Below, piece after piece: positions 1 through 12,369 of a stretch of DNA of 64,000 nt. The DNA is taken from positions 1-64,000 of the forward strand of contig VXCM01001411.1 of NCBI GenBank assembly GCA_014773175.1, written 5' to 3'. Each line of letters starts with the position of its first letter. The first letter of the stretch is position 1. The stretch is from Lucifuga dentata (Eukaryota > Chordata > Actinopteri > Ophidiiformes > Bythitidae). Under the pieces are notes generated by a model. It was not told the DNA's origin. It ran no database searches and saw only the letters and a list, made by a program, of their open reading frames with translations. Position numbers and translations under genes: made by a program.

Positions 1-393
1 GTCCAATCTGCTAATCACTCACCTCTCTACTTATACTACCTACAGTTCCTTTGTTCTCTGCCAGATCGTCTTGTTCTCCGTGTAGTCAAGCTTTCCAGTG
101 TATTGTTTCAGTATTATCTCTCGTGATTTCTCATGTATGACTTTTGCCTGTTTTTTGACTTGGATTTAAGCCTGTTTCTCGGTTGGATTTATCTGCTTTT
201 GGTTTACCTGGACTGTTTGGACTGTTTCTGGATTTTGCCTTTTGTCTGCCCCTTACCTGCTCTGTCTGCCTTACTGACTGCCCACCTGTGTATGACCAGT
301 GAAGCCGTCATTAAACTGTGGATTTTTATACTACACTCTGTGACTGTTTTTCGTATCCTGCATTTGAGTCTTTTTCTGGTCTAGGCCGTCACA
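1..393 (+). mobile_element. LTR retrotransposon end (solo or truncated LTR)
   Basis: Pyrimidine-rich sequence of the kind seen in teleost Gypsy-like long terminal repeats: runs of Ctg/Ttg-rich text (gactgtttggactgtttctgg, then a tctgcc/cctgctctg stretch), a 'gccgtcattaaactgtgg' segment near 305, and an end at 'ggccgtcaca' around 393. An open frame at 133-384 is only a hydrophobic translation of this T-rich sequence. The left edge of the element lies outside the window, so I cannot tell a solo LTR from the end of a longer element. The superfamily is recalled from similar fish repeats and not demonstrated here. Confidence 0.5.
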
Positions 394-593
394 CAAATGA
401 TCTCACACAAGCTCGTAGTAGCTATCAAAATACTCAATACCAGCTATTCTAATTTATATTAATTTTTATGATTTTGAATTCATCGGTGAAGGGTGAAAAT
501 ATTGAGATGGTTAAGTGAAGCTACTCAGCAACAAAGAGCTGGTGCCTATGCTGAGTACTGAAAAATGTTAAGTCATTTGATATGTAGTTTTGA

Positions 594-795
594 TCATCTT
601 CCATCCATCCATCCTTGGTACGTTCAAACCAACAGACAATTTCCATTTCACCTAACCTACAGTACATGTTTTTGACTGTGGGAGGAAGCACGCAGACAAA
701 GTAGAGCATGGATACGCCACACATACAATAACTTCCGTAGGATTTGAACCCAGGACCTTCTTGCTAAGCCTCAAAGCACTACATACAGTAGCTGG
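594..795 (-). repeat. Teleost interspersed repeat, 3' part
   Basis: Read on the minus strand this contains 'aagaaggtcctgggttc', then a 'cttcctcccacag' block, a 'aaaaacatgta' block and a tail of GGAT units. These landmarks occur in the same order in the plus-strand copy at 22163-22483. The pattern is a very common dispersed repeat of fish genomes, thought to derive from the 3' region of a non-LTR element. It is diverged and carries no coding sequence. Confidence 0.6.
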
Positions 796-3307
796 TGCCT
801 GTTGAAAAATGTTGTGTTGTTGGATTTTCTTATTTTTATTTTAAAGCAGTATATGACTTTGTTTCAAAGGTAGCACAACACCATGTTACATTGGTACTGG
901 TATCAGACTATTTTGAACAATGTCAAGTCAAGTCAAATATGTTTGTGTAATCCAGTATCACAAACTGCCTCACAAAGGGCTTTACAGGACCACACAACAA
1001 CGGTTATCCATCCAGCCCAAGTTCTCCAGGAAATATTCACAACAACATCCAACGATACAGTACAAGAAAATGTAGATGTAAATGTATAACTTCACAAAAC
1101 ATAACTTTACCACTATTTCACCTATACCCTATTCTCCTGTGAATCCCTTCAGTTTCCAGTAAAAACTGCATTATAATGCAGTACCACTAAGTTTTCCTAA
1201 ATAGAGTCTATGTTGCAGCCTCTTGAAATAACCTAAATTCTTAATAGTATGGCATGTTTGTCTTTGCCTCAGACAGCAAGATGCTGCATTACTATATGCC
1301 ATGTGATAGATGCTTTTACCCAAGAACACTTTAGCACCATATAAGGCCATTCATTATTTAGTATGCGTGACCCCAGCAGGAACTAAGCCCCTAGACCTGC
1401 AGTGTCACCGCACTGTTTCCTTTAATCCATAAACATACATGGAAGCCACCAAGAAGTTCCTAAGCTGGTCAAATATAATTTTAACCAGGTCACAGTGTGT
1501 TTGACCATGTTAAGCTAATTTTTATTAACATATGAGCTGCTGGCAAGTGCCAACATTAAGACACACCTGTACAGTTACACAATGCAACCATACATACATA
1601 AATATATTTAGGAATGCAAATAGTAATGAAAATGCATAAGCACACAGATTGTTTATCATGCCTGTTTCATCACAACAAAAGCAGCAACACAGCACATCAT
1701 AACCACCATTACATATGCATATGTGTGGAAAAAAGAATACAGACACTTGACACCACATACAGTACCTGAATGTTATTTCCTCTCTGCATGCATCCTCACG
1801 CAGTATGTTTACATGCCATGCTACACTCCAATTATTTGCCTGTTCTCCAAATATACACGACACACTGTATAATGGATTAGGAGAAACCATCAAGTGAAGA
1901 AATGCAGTAGAAACGCTTACTCCAATTATAACATTTGCATGCCTGAATAAATTGATTTACAATTTCATACTCGTTAGGATTTACACCAATTTCAATCTAA
2001 TTATGATGTATACATGACATTTGAAAAAAAAACCTTTATTTCCTTACTCCGAATATAATCAAGGTTTTAACGTGCGTGAAAATGTACTGACTGTGACCTC
2101 CTCATTCTGCTGTAAATCCAACTTCCCCAAAGTTCCATAAACACTCTGAACTTTAACCTTGTTTCTAATCATTCCACTATTTGTCAAGATGTAGCTACAT
2201 TAAGTCTGCTTTTTAAGACCTGAGAAGGATACACTGACTTTTAGTTAACTTGGCACATATGCTGTTGTTTTGACATTATACTTTACAGAAACCGAATTCC
2301 TTTTTAGTATAAAAGCCACATTTATAATATATAAATTAGAAATGCTATTGTAATTCTATAAACAAGTGTCACTCCAGGCTTCAGGTTTGTCAGCTGCCAT
2401 ATTTGGTCTTGGATTCAGATTAAGACAGTTTGATGCCGTCAAGTTTTCAGTTTGATCAATGTTTATTCTTGAACAGAAATATACAGAAATTTGTCAGACT
2501 CCTGCAGTCCATTGTCAAGAGTTGGACATCAGCACTGTCCATTCTAATTCTTCTGCTTCTTCTCCAGTTATTCCACTCAACATACCATTCGCTCATAGGT
2601 GCGTCCTTAAGTGACAAGAACCATAACTCAAGTTGTGGGTTTTGAAACAGACAATGAATCCATATCCCCAGATAAGAACGTTATCAAGATGATATCTCTC
2701 AGTCTTTGTAGCCTCACTTGTGGTGCTGGACAAAAGTTGCTTGCCAAAAATCTTACATACTCTGTTGTTCTGTTTTATCATATCACCATCAGCGATGCTT
2801 CTGAATAATTAATCAAGCATTGTAATGGGAAACCTGTCAGCTCAGTATGAATGGATTACAGGTGTAATCCGAACATCTGATGAAAATTTTAAACTTAACC
2901 TTTACTGGGATGTCTGGGAGTGTTGGTAAAGAGTTAAAGATTCAATTAAACTCTGACAAAGAGAACTAGGTAGAGAGACAAAAAGAGAGAAGACAGACTA
3001 AAGAGTGGAAAGGTTAAGATACGTAACGGCAACACCTTAACTGAGCAAGTTCCTAATATTGCGGATGCACGGTGGCCTCTGCAAGCATATGGCAACTGTA
3101 GCTTCACATTAATTTATAGAGGACACTGTAAAGAAAATGCTAAGCGGCAAGATTACTTTTTTCTTCATGATATCTTTCTTCTGTCTCACTCAATACTCAA
3201 TTTTCAGTTTCATTTAAGTATTAATCTTTTACAATTCAATGGTCATTCTTCTTTCTTTCTGTCACTATTTGACTGTCTTTAGCTCCAATCCCTTATTAAA
3301 TCTCTGT
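796..3307. other. Non-coding stretch upstream of ramp1 exon 2
   Basis: No exon with a conserved frame and splice sites was seen. The only recognisable pieces are a small dispersed repeat at about 921-994 and a possible repeat fragment near 1300-1410. The open frames of up to 122 codons here have no recognisable domain and no sensible splice context. Confidence 0.5.
921..994 (+). repeat. Short dispersed repeat fragment
   Basis: The text 'tgtgtaatccagtatcaca' followed by 'cctcacaaagggctttaca' matches in pattern a widespread teleost dispersed repeat (usually '...tatagcccaatatcacaa...cctca.agggctttaca'). Only this core is recognisable and the ends are not defined. The identification rests on recall. 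Confidence 0.45.
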
Positions 3308-3860
3308 GGCCCCTTTTACACCTGCATTAAAGCTTGATCTATCCAAATGTAGTATAGAAAACTGTATTTTGATGCAAGTTGTAAACATTCAGAATTAACT
3401 AATATCGAAAAATGAAAGCCAGACCACATATGGATGTGGTCTGGCTCACATTGTGATCTAAGTCAAAGTCAAAACTAGCCAGATGTAAATGCAGTCCTTA
3501 CAGTTAGGCCAGATTCATTGGACTGAATCTGGTCAACTCATTTTCATGCTTTAAATAAAGTTTAAAATTGTTGCAACTTTTCATAAATAGGTAACTGTAC
3601 ATGGAATGTGGACAGCGATAGCCGTTGCAAAAATAGTTATTATTTTAAAAATGGAGGATGCTTATCTATGGAACAAGGAGGAAACACAGCTTTAATATAA
3701 ACACCTGCCTACTGAGATCCAGTCACAATGCAGGTAGAGTCCAGATAACGAGAATGTTTTTAATAGAAGGGGTAAATGCATCCTGACATCAGATGTCATT
3801 ATCCAGATAACGTATCTGAATAAAGAGATTGCATTTTAATGGAAGGTGTAAATGGGGGCT
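3308..3860 (+). mobile_element. Short inverted-repeat DNA transposon (family M2, copy 1)
   Basis: The left end 'ggccccttttacacctgca' and the reverse complement of the right end 'gccccc-atttacacctt' form imperfect terminal inverted repeats about 550 bp apart. No coding sequence is seen. An internal perfect palindrome lies at 3417-3446 (13-bp arms). The right half (about 3670-3855) is similar, in reverse complement, to 45240-45445. TTTACACC-type ends are common among non-autonomous hAT-like elements of fish, but I found no clean target-site duplication, so the superfamily is open. Confidence 0.55.
3417..3446. repeat. Perfect 13-bp palindrome, 4-nt loop
   Basis: Arms 3417-3429 (agccagaccacat) and 3434-3446 (atgtggtctggct) are exact reverse complements around atgg. 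It lies inside the inverted-repeat element at 3308-3860 and is probably part of that element rather than a host regulatory site. Confidence 0.8.
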
Positions 3861-4295
3861 TCCAGTGTTACTGTAGCTTCATACCCACATAAAACTTGGG
3901 TCTTTGTCTAACCCTTCCGTTCTATTTTGGTTTGGAGACTGGTGATAGATAATGTCTATTGAAAACAGGAACAGAAAGAGATCTCAGTTTTTGTGGCACT
4001 TTCTGAGCCTTCTGCTGCCTCCAAAGTGCTGCTGGCATAAGCGCAAAACTGGCTTAGCACGTTTTCAGAGGAGATGACAAAAGTAAGTTGGTGATGGTTG
4101 CTGTTTTCACACTACATGATGTGTTTTAAATAAGTAATTAAATGATCTTGTTAAACTCTGCATTTCTCGTAACTTTTAAAATGCACATGAAACAAAAATA
4201 AAGCAACTTGCAACTCAGAATCGGAGAGATATCTGAATACAGTACATGCATAATGTGATTGCCACCGAGCTCCAACATGATATTCACAATTCATG

Positions 4296-4438
4296 TCTCT
4301 GTGTCAGCCCTGCGATAGACTGGTGATCTGTCCAGGGTGCACCCTGCCTCTCGCCCTATGACCGCTGGGATAGACTCCAGCTCCCCCGTGACCCTCAACA
4401 GGACAAACGGGTTTAGAAAATGGATGGGTGGATGGATC
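4296..4438 (+). repeat. Teleost interspersed repeat, 3' tail
   Basis: Contains 'gactggtgatctgtccaggg', 'accctgcctctcgccc', 'gggatagactccagc' and a tail of ggat/gggt units. This is the typical 3' end of a dispersed repeat found in most teleost genomes and related to the copy at 22163-22483. It is 5'-truncated and non-coding. Confidence 0.65.
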
Positions 4439-5088
4439 ACCGCTGGAGCTGAACTCTTTGACCAGCCCTAATTTGAATACACAGATTAAGTCAACTCAAA
4501 GCTTAAAACAAAGAGGAGCAAGACAGAGAGAGGCTGAAAATGAGGCCCCTCAGCCAGGAATGTAACCCTACAGAACTCCTGTACTCTCCTCAGGGTCTCT
4601 GCCATTGAACAAGATACTTGGACAGAACAACAAAAGGCAGCAGATTTATGCTTCCATTTGGTTTTAGGGCAGAACAGGAGAGCAAAGGATCCAGTTAAGA
4701 GTTTTGGTCTGTCTTCAACATAATCTATAGATGTGCTTTTTTTGCTTCTACTGGGATCTAAGAAGGCAAGAAGATTTCTCAACAGAAAGCTAATAAATGC
4801 AATGCAAATTGAAATTGTTACAAGATTTCTGTAAATTATTGTAATGTTATGGATATCAGTGCAATGGCTGGACTTTTAATTTTTCTCATTTTACTGGTAC
4901 AAAGACACAAGTCATTTGTGAAAACATTTGTAAATGTAATAAAATTTTTGGAAGAAAATAAAGTCTTCAAACATTTCTCAAAAACTAATAGTGATTTCTG
5001 TGACAGGTTAAAGTTATATGGTAATATGAAATCATGCATGCAGTTATCAGTATGAAAAACTAAATTATCACCAGATGTTGTCAGTCAT

Positions 5089-5091
<3 letters not shown>

Positions 5092-5126
<35 letters not shown>

Positions 5127-5150
5127 CACACACACACGCACACATACACA
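5092..5150. repeat. (CA)n microsatellite
   Basis: About 59 bp of CA dinucleotides with scattered G substitutions (acgcac) and one tac interruption. The strand is arbitrary and no function is implied. Confidence 0.95.
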
Positions 5151-5381
5151 TAACAGATCCCAGCTAAGGAGCAGACACTACCATGGGCTTTTTTCTTTTT
5201 GTTTTTTTAACAGTAAAAACAGCAAAACCATGATGAAAACCTCATCCTAACTTTAACCAAATAAGTTACCCTAACCTCAAACAAAATAACTTAGATACAA
5301 AATAACATAGTGGAAGGTGGGTGTTAAAAGTGTCCTTACTGACAGAGAATGATTTTTTCAAACATCACGTAAACATCTTAA

Positions 5382-5957
5382 GGTCGGTTTTACATGATAA
5401 GCATTGAGCGTTGCTGCTGAGCTTGGCATCCATCGCTCTGCTTGTTCATGAACGGAGTCTGAGCAACACCACTCAACCAAGTGCTGACAGGAAGCGCTCA
5501 TTGCTGATGACACGTTGATGGTTATCATGGGCGACCTTTGTACATTCATGGTCCAAATCAGGTTTCCGGGTCAAATCGGGTAGCGACATGGACATCGCAA
5601 CAAAGAAGGCCCTGGCTCTTCTTCTCATTTGGAGAAGAAAAGTGAAAAAAACGGCGAATATTGAGTCACCATTCTAAACTGCTCAACACAAGTTATGAGC
5701 TTCTCCTCCATCGCTGTGGCGCTCACATGATATACAGCTGTTCTCTGATTGGTTGTGCGTTGGAAAGGTCAGTGTTGGAAACATCAAAGTTGAATTTGAT
5801 TGAACTTTGAGCTCTGTGTCAAAACGGAGAATCCGAGTGCCACACGGCACCAAGGTGGCAATGACACGATGTTAGGAATCACGGCTCAGCTCCCAATACA
5901 CAATAATGGAATGCCCAGGTCAGCGCAATGCTCAGCGCTTATCATGTGTAACAGCCC
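5382..5957 (+). mobile_element. Non-autonomous PIF/Harbinger element with TAA target-site duplication
   Basis: The left end ggtcggttttacatgataag and the inverted right end gggctgttacacatgataag match at most positions, and the match continues into the 'gctgagc' motif. The element is flanked on both sides by TAA (5379-5381 and 5958-5960), as expected for PIF/Harbinger, which duplicate a TWA trinucleotide. At 5588 a short frame reads MDIATKKALALLLIWRRKVK and stops after 29 codons. This Leu-rich then basic start resembles the N-terminus of Harbinger-encoded proteins and may be a coding remnant. The 576-bp length is far too short for an active element, so it needs an enzyme supplied elsewhere or is dead. 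Confidence 0.75.
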
Positions 5958-6049
5958 TAACTGGCTTGAAATTAACGTAAATTGTAAGCTTACTCCATCT
6001 AACAGACCTAGATTTTGCAATTGTACATCAGTTTAGTCAAGCATTTAGA

Positions 6050-6073
6050 CTCTCTCTCTCTCTCTCTCTCTCT
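6050..6073. repeat. (CT)n microsatellite
   Basis: An uninterrupted run of about 12 CT dinucleotides. Confidence 0.95.
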
Positions 6074-7193
6074 ACTGTTCTCATACTCAGATTATACAGT
6101 ATATCAGATATTTGGCAAACCACGGAATCCTATTAATGCCATCCATCCCATTATTGCCTCAATCATACAAATACATAGAGTGCAGCTTGCACGTAAACAT
6201 ACACATTTTACTCCTGATGCACAATCCTGTTAAGCTAATAAAAATGTAAAAAAAAAAAAAAAAAANAAAAAAAAAAAAAAAAAAAATCCCACCAATTTCT
6301 ATGAGAACATAGTGACAGCATAACAAGATATGAAGATATGTACATTTTGATGTATCTGAGAGATGACAGGTGACTAGAAAGCTCATTTCTTTTTTTTCCT
6401 CTCTCTCTCAAATTCATCTTGACAAGGTCACAGCCTCTTTCCACACCTCAGTGTCTTCACCAGCCTCATGCTCACCTCCAGCCAAACCTTTTCTGACACA
6501 GTCTTGTTTGTGGATGTGTTTCAATGCCTGTGTGCATATACCCATGTATATCTGCACCTGCATTTCCTCTGTGTGTGAGCGCGCATCCTTCCTTTTCTCT
6601 CTAAAGCTGTCTGTCCTGCAGCGTGGTGTAATTGTACTCATCCACCTGCAGCCCACTCTCCTATGGCGTTTTGGCTGTTTCTCCATCTGTTTCTCTCACA
6701 GTCCANCCCACACACACACACACAACATGCAAATAAATAAAAACGTGCACACAGAGAATGTTTACTATGTGTAAATTTAAGAAGTAGGATAGTTGCATGG
6801 AAACATTTCTAGATGGTAAAGTACAACAAATGACCTCAAGGACATTTCCATTTCCAGCTATCTGCCCTCTTTAGATTTTGCAGATAGCCCACTACAGTGG
6901 TGTAACAGCTCATGCTATTATTGCGTTCCTATTTTTATCAAAGTTAATTGTATGTTATTACACCATTGAGACCCCATCAGGGCAGATCACTATCTGTGCT
7001 GAAAGCCACATGCACTATAATGGTAAGCTGGCAATGGATAACACTGATCTTGGCGATGACTGATGATTGGTGCTGAAAGCAGGCACATACATTCACCACC
7101 TACTTAGTAACAACAATGATGTGTGGGTGTGTGTTTTGGTAGGTGTTTAAGTGGGTGTTGGCTTGGCAAAGGTGTTTTTTTTTGTTTTTTTTT

Positions 7194-7291
7194 GCAATGC
7201 GTTATAACTTATAATTATTTGTAACTGTATCANTTTTTTTTTTTTTTTTTTTGCAATGCGTTATAACTTATAATTATTTGTAACTGTATCA
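7194..7291. repeat. Direct duplication around a single N (assembly artefact)
   Basis: Bases 7194-7232 and 7253-7291 are identical over 39 bp. Each copy is preceded by a T run, and an N lies at 7233. The arrangement is that of two overlapping contig ends joined without merging. Confidence 0.85.
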
Positions 7292-7922
7292 GAGACGAGA
7301 CACAAGCTGTTTCCGTTATTGATGCTATTCATAAAATAATAGAGAAAACACATTTTCAAAGCTGACGTGTGTATGTGTGTGTGCGCATCATGACCTTTTA
7401 AATCATACAGCAAATTTTCTGCATGATTGCTTCTGGACACACATTGACACCATGCCCTCTTCCTAACACCTAAGCAATAATTGTATGGGACTGGACAGAG
7501 TATGATACCATGTCGGTTGGTGTGGGAACAGTCAGGTACTGGTTTTTCAGATGGAACAAGTACTTGAGTTAAATTTTATCACAGTATTAAGATATTTCCG
7601 GTTCTCTTTTAGGTAATATTATCTAGCTAACATTAGCTAATTTTAGCTAAATGTTGCTGTGTAACTTAGTGGGTCAGTTACTTCTGCTGCTGTTATGTTT
7701 TAGCACAAATAAACATTTTCTCATAAGTCAGTGTTGTCATAAAAGAAGAAGTGAACTTACTGTACTGTACTTTGGTAGAAGATATGTTTGATTTAGTCTT
7801 GTCAGTCAGTAGACCTAGTGATTATTTCATTAATGTAAGTGACTTAAGAATCTTTGGAAATGTGGGAATTTTATGAAGCCATTATCTCTTATTTTACCAC
7901 TTGTGACCAAACTTACAAAAGC

Positions 7923-8396
7923 TTAAAGGACCTTACCAGTGGTTTTGCATGTTTAAGCCCAATAAATAATACCTGCACACATGTTACATTACTGGCAACC
8001 TTTTTCCAGAGCACACTATTGCAGCAGTAAATTTTATAACTGTTCTTCCTTGTCATACTTACTTAATTTTACCATTTTAATGCAGCTGAAAGTGCGGAGT
8101 GATCTGAGAATTCTCCAGGGAGTAGTCCCAGACTGCTTTTACTAGAGAAATTAGAACAACTGTGCCTTGTGCATTTGTGTGAGTTTGTGTGTGTGTTAGG
8201 AGGCCAAACATTGAATTTTAAGGTTGGTGCATCACCTGAACATTTCATTTTGAAAGAGTAGGGGATTTGGCAAAGTAACACATAAACTAAAATACAATTT
8301 TATGTTTGGAAAATGATTGGCAGTAACATAACTGATATGCTGGTAGTATTTACTGGACTCAAACTTGCATGCAAAACCACCAGTACGGTCCTTTAA
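7923..8396 (+). mobile_element. Inverted-repeat transposon family M1, copy A
   Basis: Starts ttaaaggaccttaccagtgg and ends with the inverted form (ccagtacggtcctttaa). The terminal inverted repeats extend through 'tgcatgtttaagcccaata' on the left and 'actcaaacttgcatgca' on the right, so they are long, around 80 bp with mismatches. Length is 474 bp with no open frame of note. The core contains, on the minus strand, 'caggtgatgcaccaacctta', which it shares with copy B (25628) but not with copies C (36377) or D (48061). The family name is not known to me. Confidence 0.75.
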
Positions 8397-11300
8397 ACCC
8401 TCAAGCCTATTCCCCCGATTTAAAACAAAATTTATATATATATGCCATTTACTTCCTGATTAGGGAAAGTTTCACCGTGAACATTACCACAACAACTTGT
8501 TATTGTCCTCTTATATAGTTTGAGGGCCCATCAGTTGCAGGAAAACAGATAGAGCCAGTTATGAATTATAATGAATAATAATATATTAAATTTATGAAGC
8601 ACTTTTTAAAACAGAAAGGCAGAGCTCTCAGCCCACAGACTAAAACCTCTTCAGAGTTCTCTCTCCACTCATCCCCACTACACTCATCTCTAACACTCTA
8701 TATACAGCTTTAGGGGGTGAATCTGTAATTCTGGGATTACCTAATCACACAAAAAAAAAAACTTTTTGTGACTATTTTGGACTTGCTATATTTATTTCAA
8801 TTTATATTTGCCTTTTTTCCTGTGCTCAAACTCAGACACAGTTGCTGAAGCAGATCATTTGTATTTCTTGCAATGGGAATCATACTGGCATTTTTACTAC
8901 CTCCACCATGTTTTTCAGTATGATAAAAAAAAAAGTAGACAGGTGGGACTTGTGTCAAAGAGTTGCTTAGATACTGAGGCAGATCCAAATCCAGGTATCT
9001 CACACATCTGATTACAGCATAATGATAGTAAACATCTAGCTTTATATTGGCAAATAAAGTTAAAACATAGAACTGTTTGCTGTCTATTTGCCCTCTAGTT
9101 TATAGTTGCATCTCTCTTTCACTCTGTATGAATAAAGCAGAACCTTGAAAAAGCATTCTTTGAAAAATTGCATTTGTCTGGGGTAACCAGACCATTAAAC
9201 ACGTTGTCACTACTGCAGCTGATCTTGCAGGTTCTCTTCAGGATAAATGTGTTATGAGTGTATGTACACTTGCATCCTACGGGCTTATGCTCATGCAGGT
9301 AGTTCCTGGCTCTATTCAAATTTGGTGGGCTGTTTATGCCAAAGCTCTTCAGAAGGTGATGACACACTGCAGAGGTATGCTTGCAGCTTCAATAATAACA
9401 TGAAGAGTACCAGTAAGTCTGAGCTTCATGGCCATTTGAGGCTGCTTCGTGATGGATGACTGAGTGATGTGTCTATGTGTATGTCTGGTGGGGGTTGCAG
9501 TGGGAAGGGACAAGTATTGAGAGATTAAGGGGCTAAGCTGCTCATTATAAGGCAATGTTGGAATGTTTTTCCATCTCTTTCTGTTTAATTTTGAAGATTC
9601 TTTGGAGGAGGTTTTTCATTCTAAGTGGATTCCCCCTGATGCCTCCAGTTGTCTGATTAGGAGTACAGACAGCAGTGTTGGAGGAAAACGTGTGTCTGCG
9701 TGTGTGCGTGCATGCATGTGCACGCGACAGGACCTGAGGAAAAGCTGTAATACGAGGTAATAATGACGACAGCTGATACGCACTGCTACTGGCCTTTCTC
9801 TCTCCTAAGTCATCAGACATGCACAGCTCACTACACAGAAAGTCAGAATGACTCATTTTCATTCAGCTCAATTTACAGCAATGTTTATTTCAGGGATGGG
9901 TGGGGGGGNGAGGGGCCGTGTCCCAGAAAATCTCCCTTACTTTTTGTTTTATTGAATGTGTGGTCCTTTGACCATGAAAATTAAATTCCTGTGTAGTTGT
10001 TGGAGAAAGTCCAATGGTGCCATCAAACCAGCATCTTTAAACAGGCCTATGGATTTTGTCTCTTGCATTGTCCAATAATTCATTATAAAGCAGGAGACGA
10101 CAGCAAAGTTTCCAGAAGATTGGCTCATTTGTCATCTTACCTGATGAAACACTGAGACATCATTCACTTTTACCTAGACTTTTGCAACTCTTCCCCTGTA
10201 CATCATTTTCTATTATGCAATAAAAGTAGTCCCTTAAAATGAACTTTTTTTTTTTTGCTGTTATTATCCATTATTTTTAAAGTGTAATATAATCGGAAGT
10301 AAGTGTTGAACATTGTCAAACTTATAAAACTTACAGAAATGCATCCAGCAAAACAAACCCATAGCTCCTTAATTGCCCTGAAGGCTTTGTTTGTGCTTAA
10401 GTCCTTTGCTTCTGTAAGATGTTTATGTCAAAATGACACACGTGAATTCACCCACCTACATATATGGTTAGACACACGTACAAAGCGTGAGAATAGCAAT
10501 TAAGTGTTTGGCCAACATCTGTGTTTCACACTCAGTGGCTGGTGCCTGCTCAGGCCTGACACAGCTGGCCAATCAGAACAAAGGCTGCTATTTAGGACAG
10601 TACCTAAAATGGTTTGTTTTCACTCTGTGTACACATCAGTGCTGCAACAAGGGAGAGTTGCAGCAGATCCATGTGTTTTTTGCACATTAAAACATTGCAA
10701 AATTTTCAAAATAGACCCTAAATGAAAAGAACATAGAAATCAATAAACTCTGTTCCCTTTAATGGCCACTGTCATTGTTACTGAGTATGTTGTGTTTTAA
10801 AGAACTCACAAGGAGGACTGAATTAAGAGACATGAATTAATTTACTTTGTAGAACAATGTGCAACAATCTCACAAAATGAAAAAAAAAAAAAAACTTGCA
10901 GTGCCCCTCTATTGTTAGCTTGCAGTGCATGGCACTTGCATAAAATTTTAGCTAGAAATAAAAAAAAAAGAAACACAATTCTTCACTTCTTAAGTGTATG
11001 GTCAAATTAAGGGGAAAATGCCACAAGTAAAAAAAAATAAAATAAAACTCATTTTCCATAGACATTCAAAGGAACATTACATTCTGCTGTATTATTCAGC
11101 TCTGCTCATGAGCTGTGATGAGGACAATAAGGACTCAACAGAAGTAAAAGTACATGAGAACTAAATTATGTCCATTTATTTTATTAATGAAACATGCACA
11201 CCCTGTACCTAGCCCTAATAAGATGGACAGCAGTACTCAGGTCACCCTTAAAGTACCTTAATGGGTCAAAATTGAATCTTGAGCGAGTATAAATCTAGAC

Positions 11301-11429
11301 GGTCAGAGATTACCTGAGTTGCCTTAAATCCTTGGAAAGTGCAGGACCCCGTTGGTCTCAGGTGCTCTGACGATGTTAATGATGGTTGTAGTATTTACCA
11401 GAGGTGGCTCAATAATTAAGCCACATCAG

Positions 11430-11760
11430 CCCCCGCCCTGTAGATATCAAAATTGTACTCACCAGAAGTTGAGTAGAATGAGAGGCAGATGGAGAAATAG
11501 TAAAGTTTCAAAAATGTAAAAATTTATTAAAAAGGTAAAAAGTTACAAATCTTCCCCTTCAGGATTATCAATAAAATACACAAAGTATCAAAAAAGGATT
11601 CTCAAGCTGACAAAAAGTACGTATTACCCAGTCATTGAGGTTAAGCCCCCTTAAGCCATCAAAATACAGGCTTTTTATACTCTATTTTCACTGGTACTAT
11701 GCCATATTTGGGTATATTTCCTGTCTTAATGCAATCGGGTGTCGCGACAGTTAGGTGCAC
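11430..11760 (-). mobile_element. Possible LTR on the minus strand
   Basis: On the minus strand a TATA-box-like gtataaaaag (11671-11680) is followed about 150 nt later by an AATAAA signal (11523-11528), then about 70 nt of further sequence ending near a 'ggtgagtacaattttgatat' stretch. This order (TATA, polyadenylation signal, short downstream part) is that of a retroelement LTR. No coding sequence, primer-binding site or second LTR was recognised, so this is only a structural resemblance. Confidence 0.25.
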
Positions 11761-11995
11761 TGCTCTTTCACACCTTGGTAGTGAGTACCGCCTGAGCGCT
11801 TTTCACCTCAATTGACCTTGTAAAATGTGTATAAAAATGTGTATAAACTTACACAATATCATATAAAAACGTGATTAATACCAAAAAGAAGTAATATAAT
11901 GAATAATATAAGGCTGAAAAGCACCACATATAATATTTTGACAAAATACTGTAAAAGTCCAGATGAAACAAAACAAAACAGAATAACAAATAACA

Positions 11996-12130
11996 AAATA
12001 ACATATATGAATAAGTAAAATGTGTATCTAAAATATGCCGAAGCAAGATTGATTAACATATTNAAATAACATATATGAATAAGTAAAATGTGTATCTAAA
12101 ATATGCCGAAGCAAGATTGATTAACATATT
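11996..12130. repeat. Direct duplication around a single N (assembly artefact)
   Basis: Bases 11996-12062 and 12064-12130 are identical over 67 bp, separated only by the N at 12063. Best read as an unmerged contig overlap. Confidence 0.9.
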
Positions 12131-12236
12131 GATATAATCTCTATATCTGGGTCTTATGCCTTCTACAGTTACCTGCCTTGAATGTAATATAATACTGAGT
12201 AAGTAAAGAATATCTAATGACTAATATATAATAATG

Positions 12237-12369
12237 AGTATGAAAAGATAAATAATATATAAGTGATAAAACATAATACTTGGACAGGTGGTTTGGTAAT
12301 TTNAGTATGAAAAGATAAATAATATATAAGTGATAAAACATAATACTTGGACAGGTGGTTTGGTAATTT
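12237..12369. repeat. Direct duplication around a single N (assembly artefact)
   Basis: Bases 12237-12302 and 12304-12369 are identical over 66 bp on either side of the N at 12303. It lies only about 100 bp from the previous such duplication, so this AT-rich region was probably assembled from very short contigs. Confidence 0.9.

Larger units (their letters stand above)
5961..7922. other. Non-coding stretch with simple repeats and gap artefacts
   Basis: Contains a (CT)n run at 6050-6073, a poly(A) block broken by an N at 6266, a short CA run after an N at 6706, and a 39-bp duplication around the N at 7233. No exon was recognised. The open frames here run through low-complexity sequence and have no domain. 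Confidence 0.6.

Noticed and set aside
133..384. 83-codon hydrophobic open frame
   Set aside because: It lies in T/C-rich LTR-like sequence; the Leu/Phe/Cys-rich translation is a result of composition, not a membrane protein.
4849..5055. Frame starting MDISAMAGLLIFLILLV as a possible ramp1 signal-peptide exon
   Set aside because: The nearest GT after the hydrophobic part gives phase 0, whereas exon 2 needs phase 1; the sequence is AT-rich and has no support.
11996..12369. Closely spaced direct repeats as a possible CRISPR-like or satellite array
   Set aside because: The copies are separated only by single Ns and the two repeat pairs are unrelated; this is an assembly artefact in a eukaryotic sequence.
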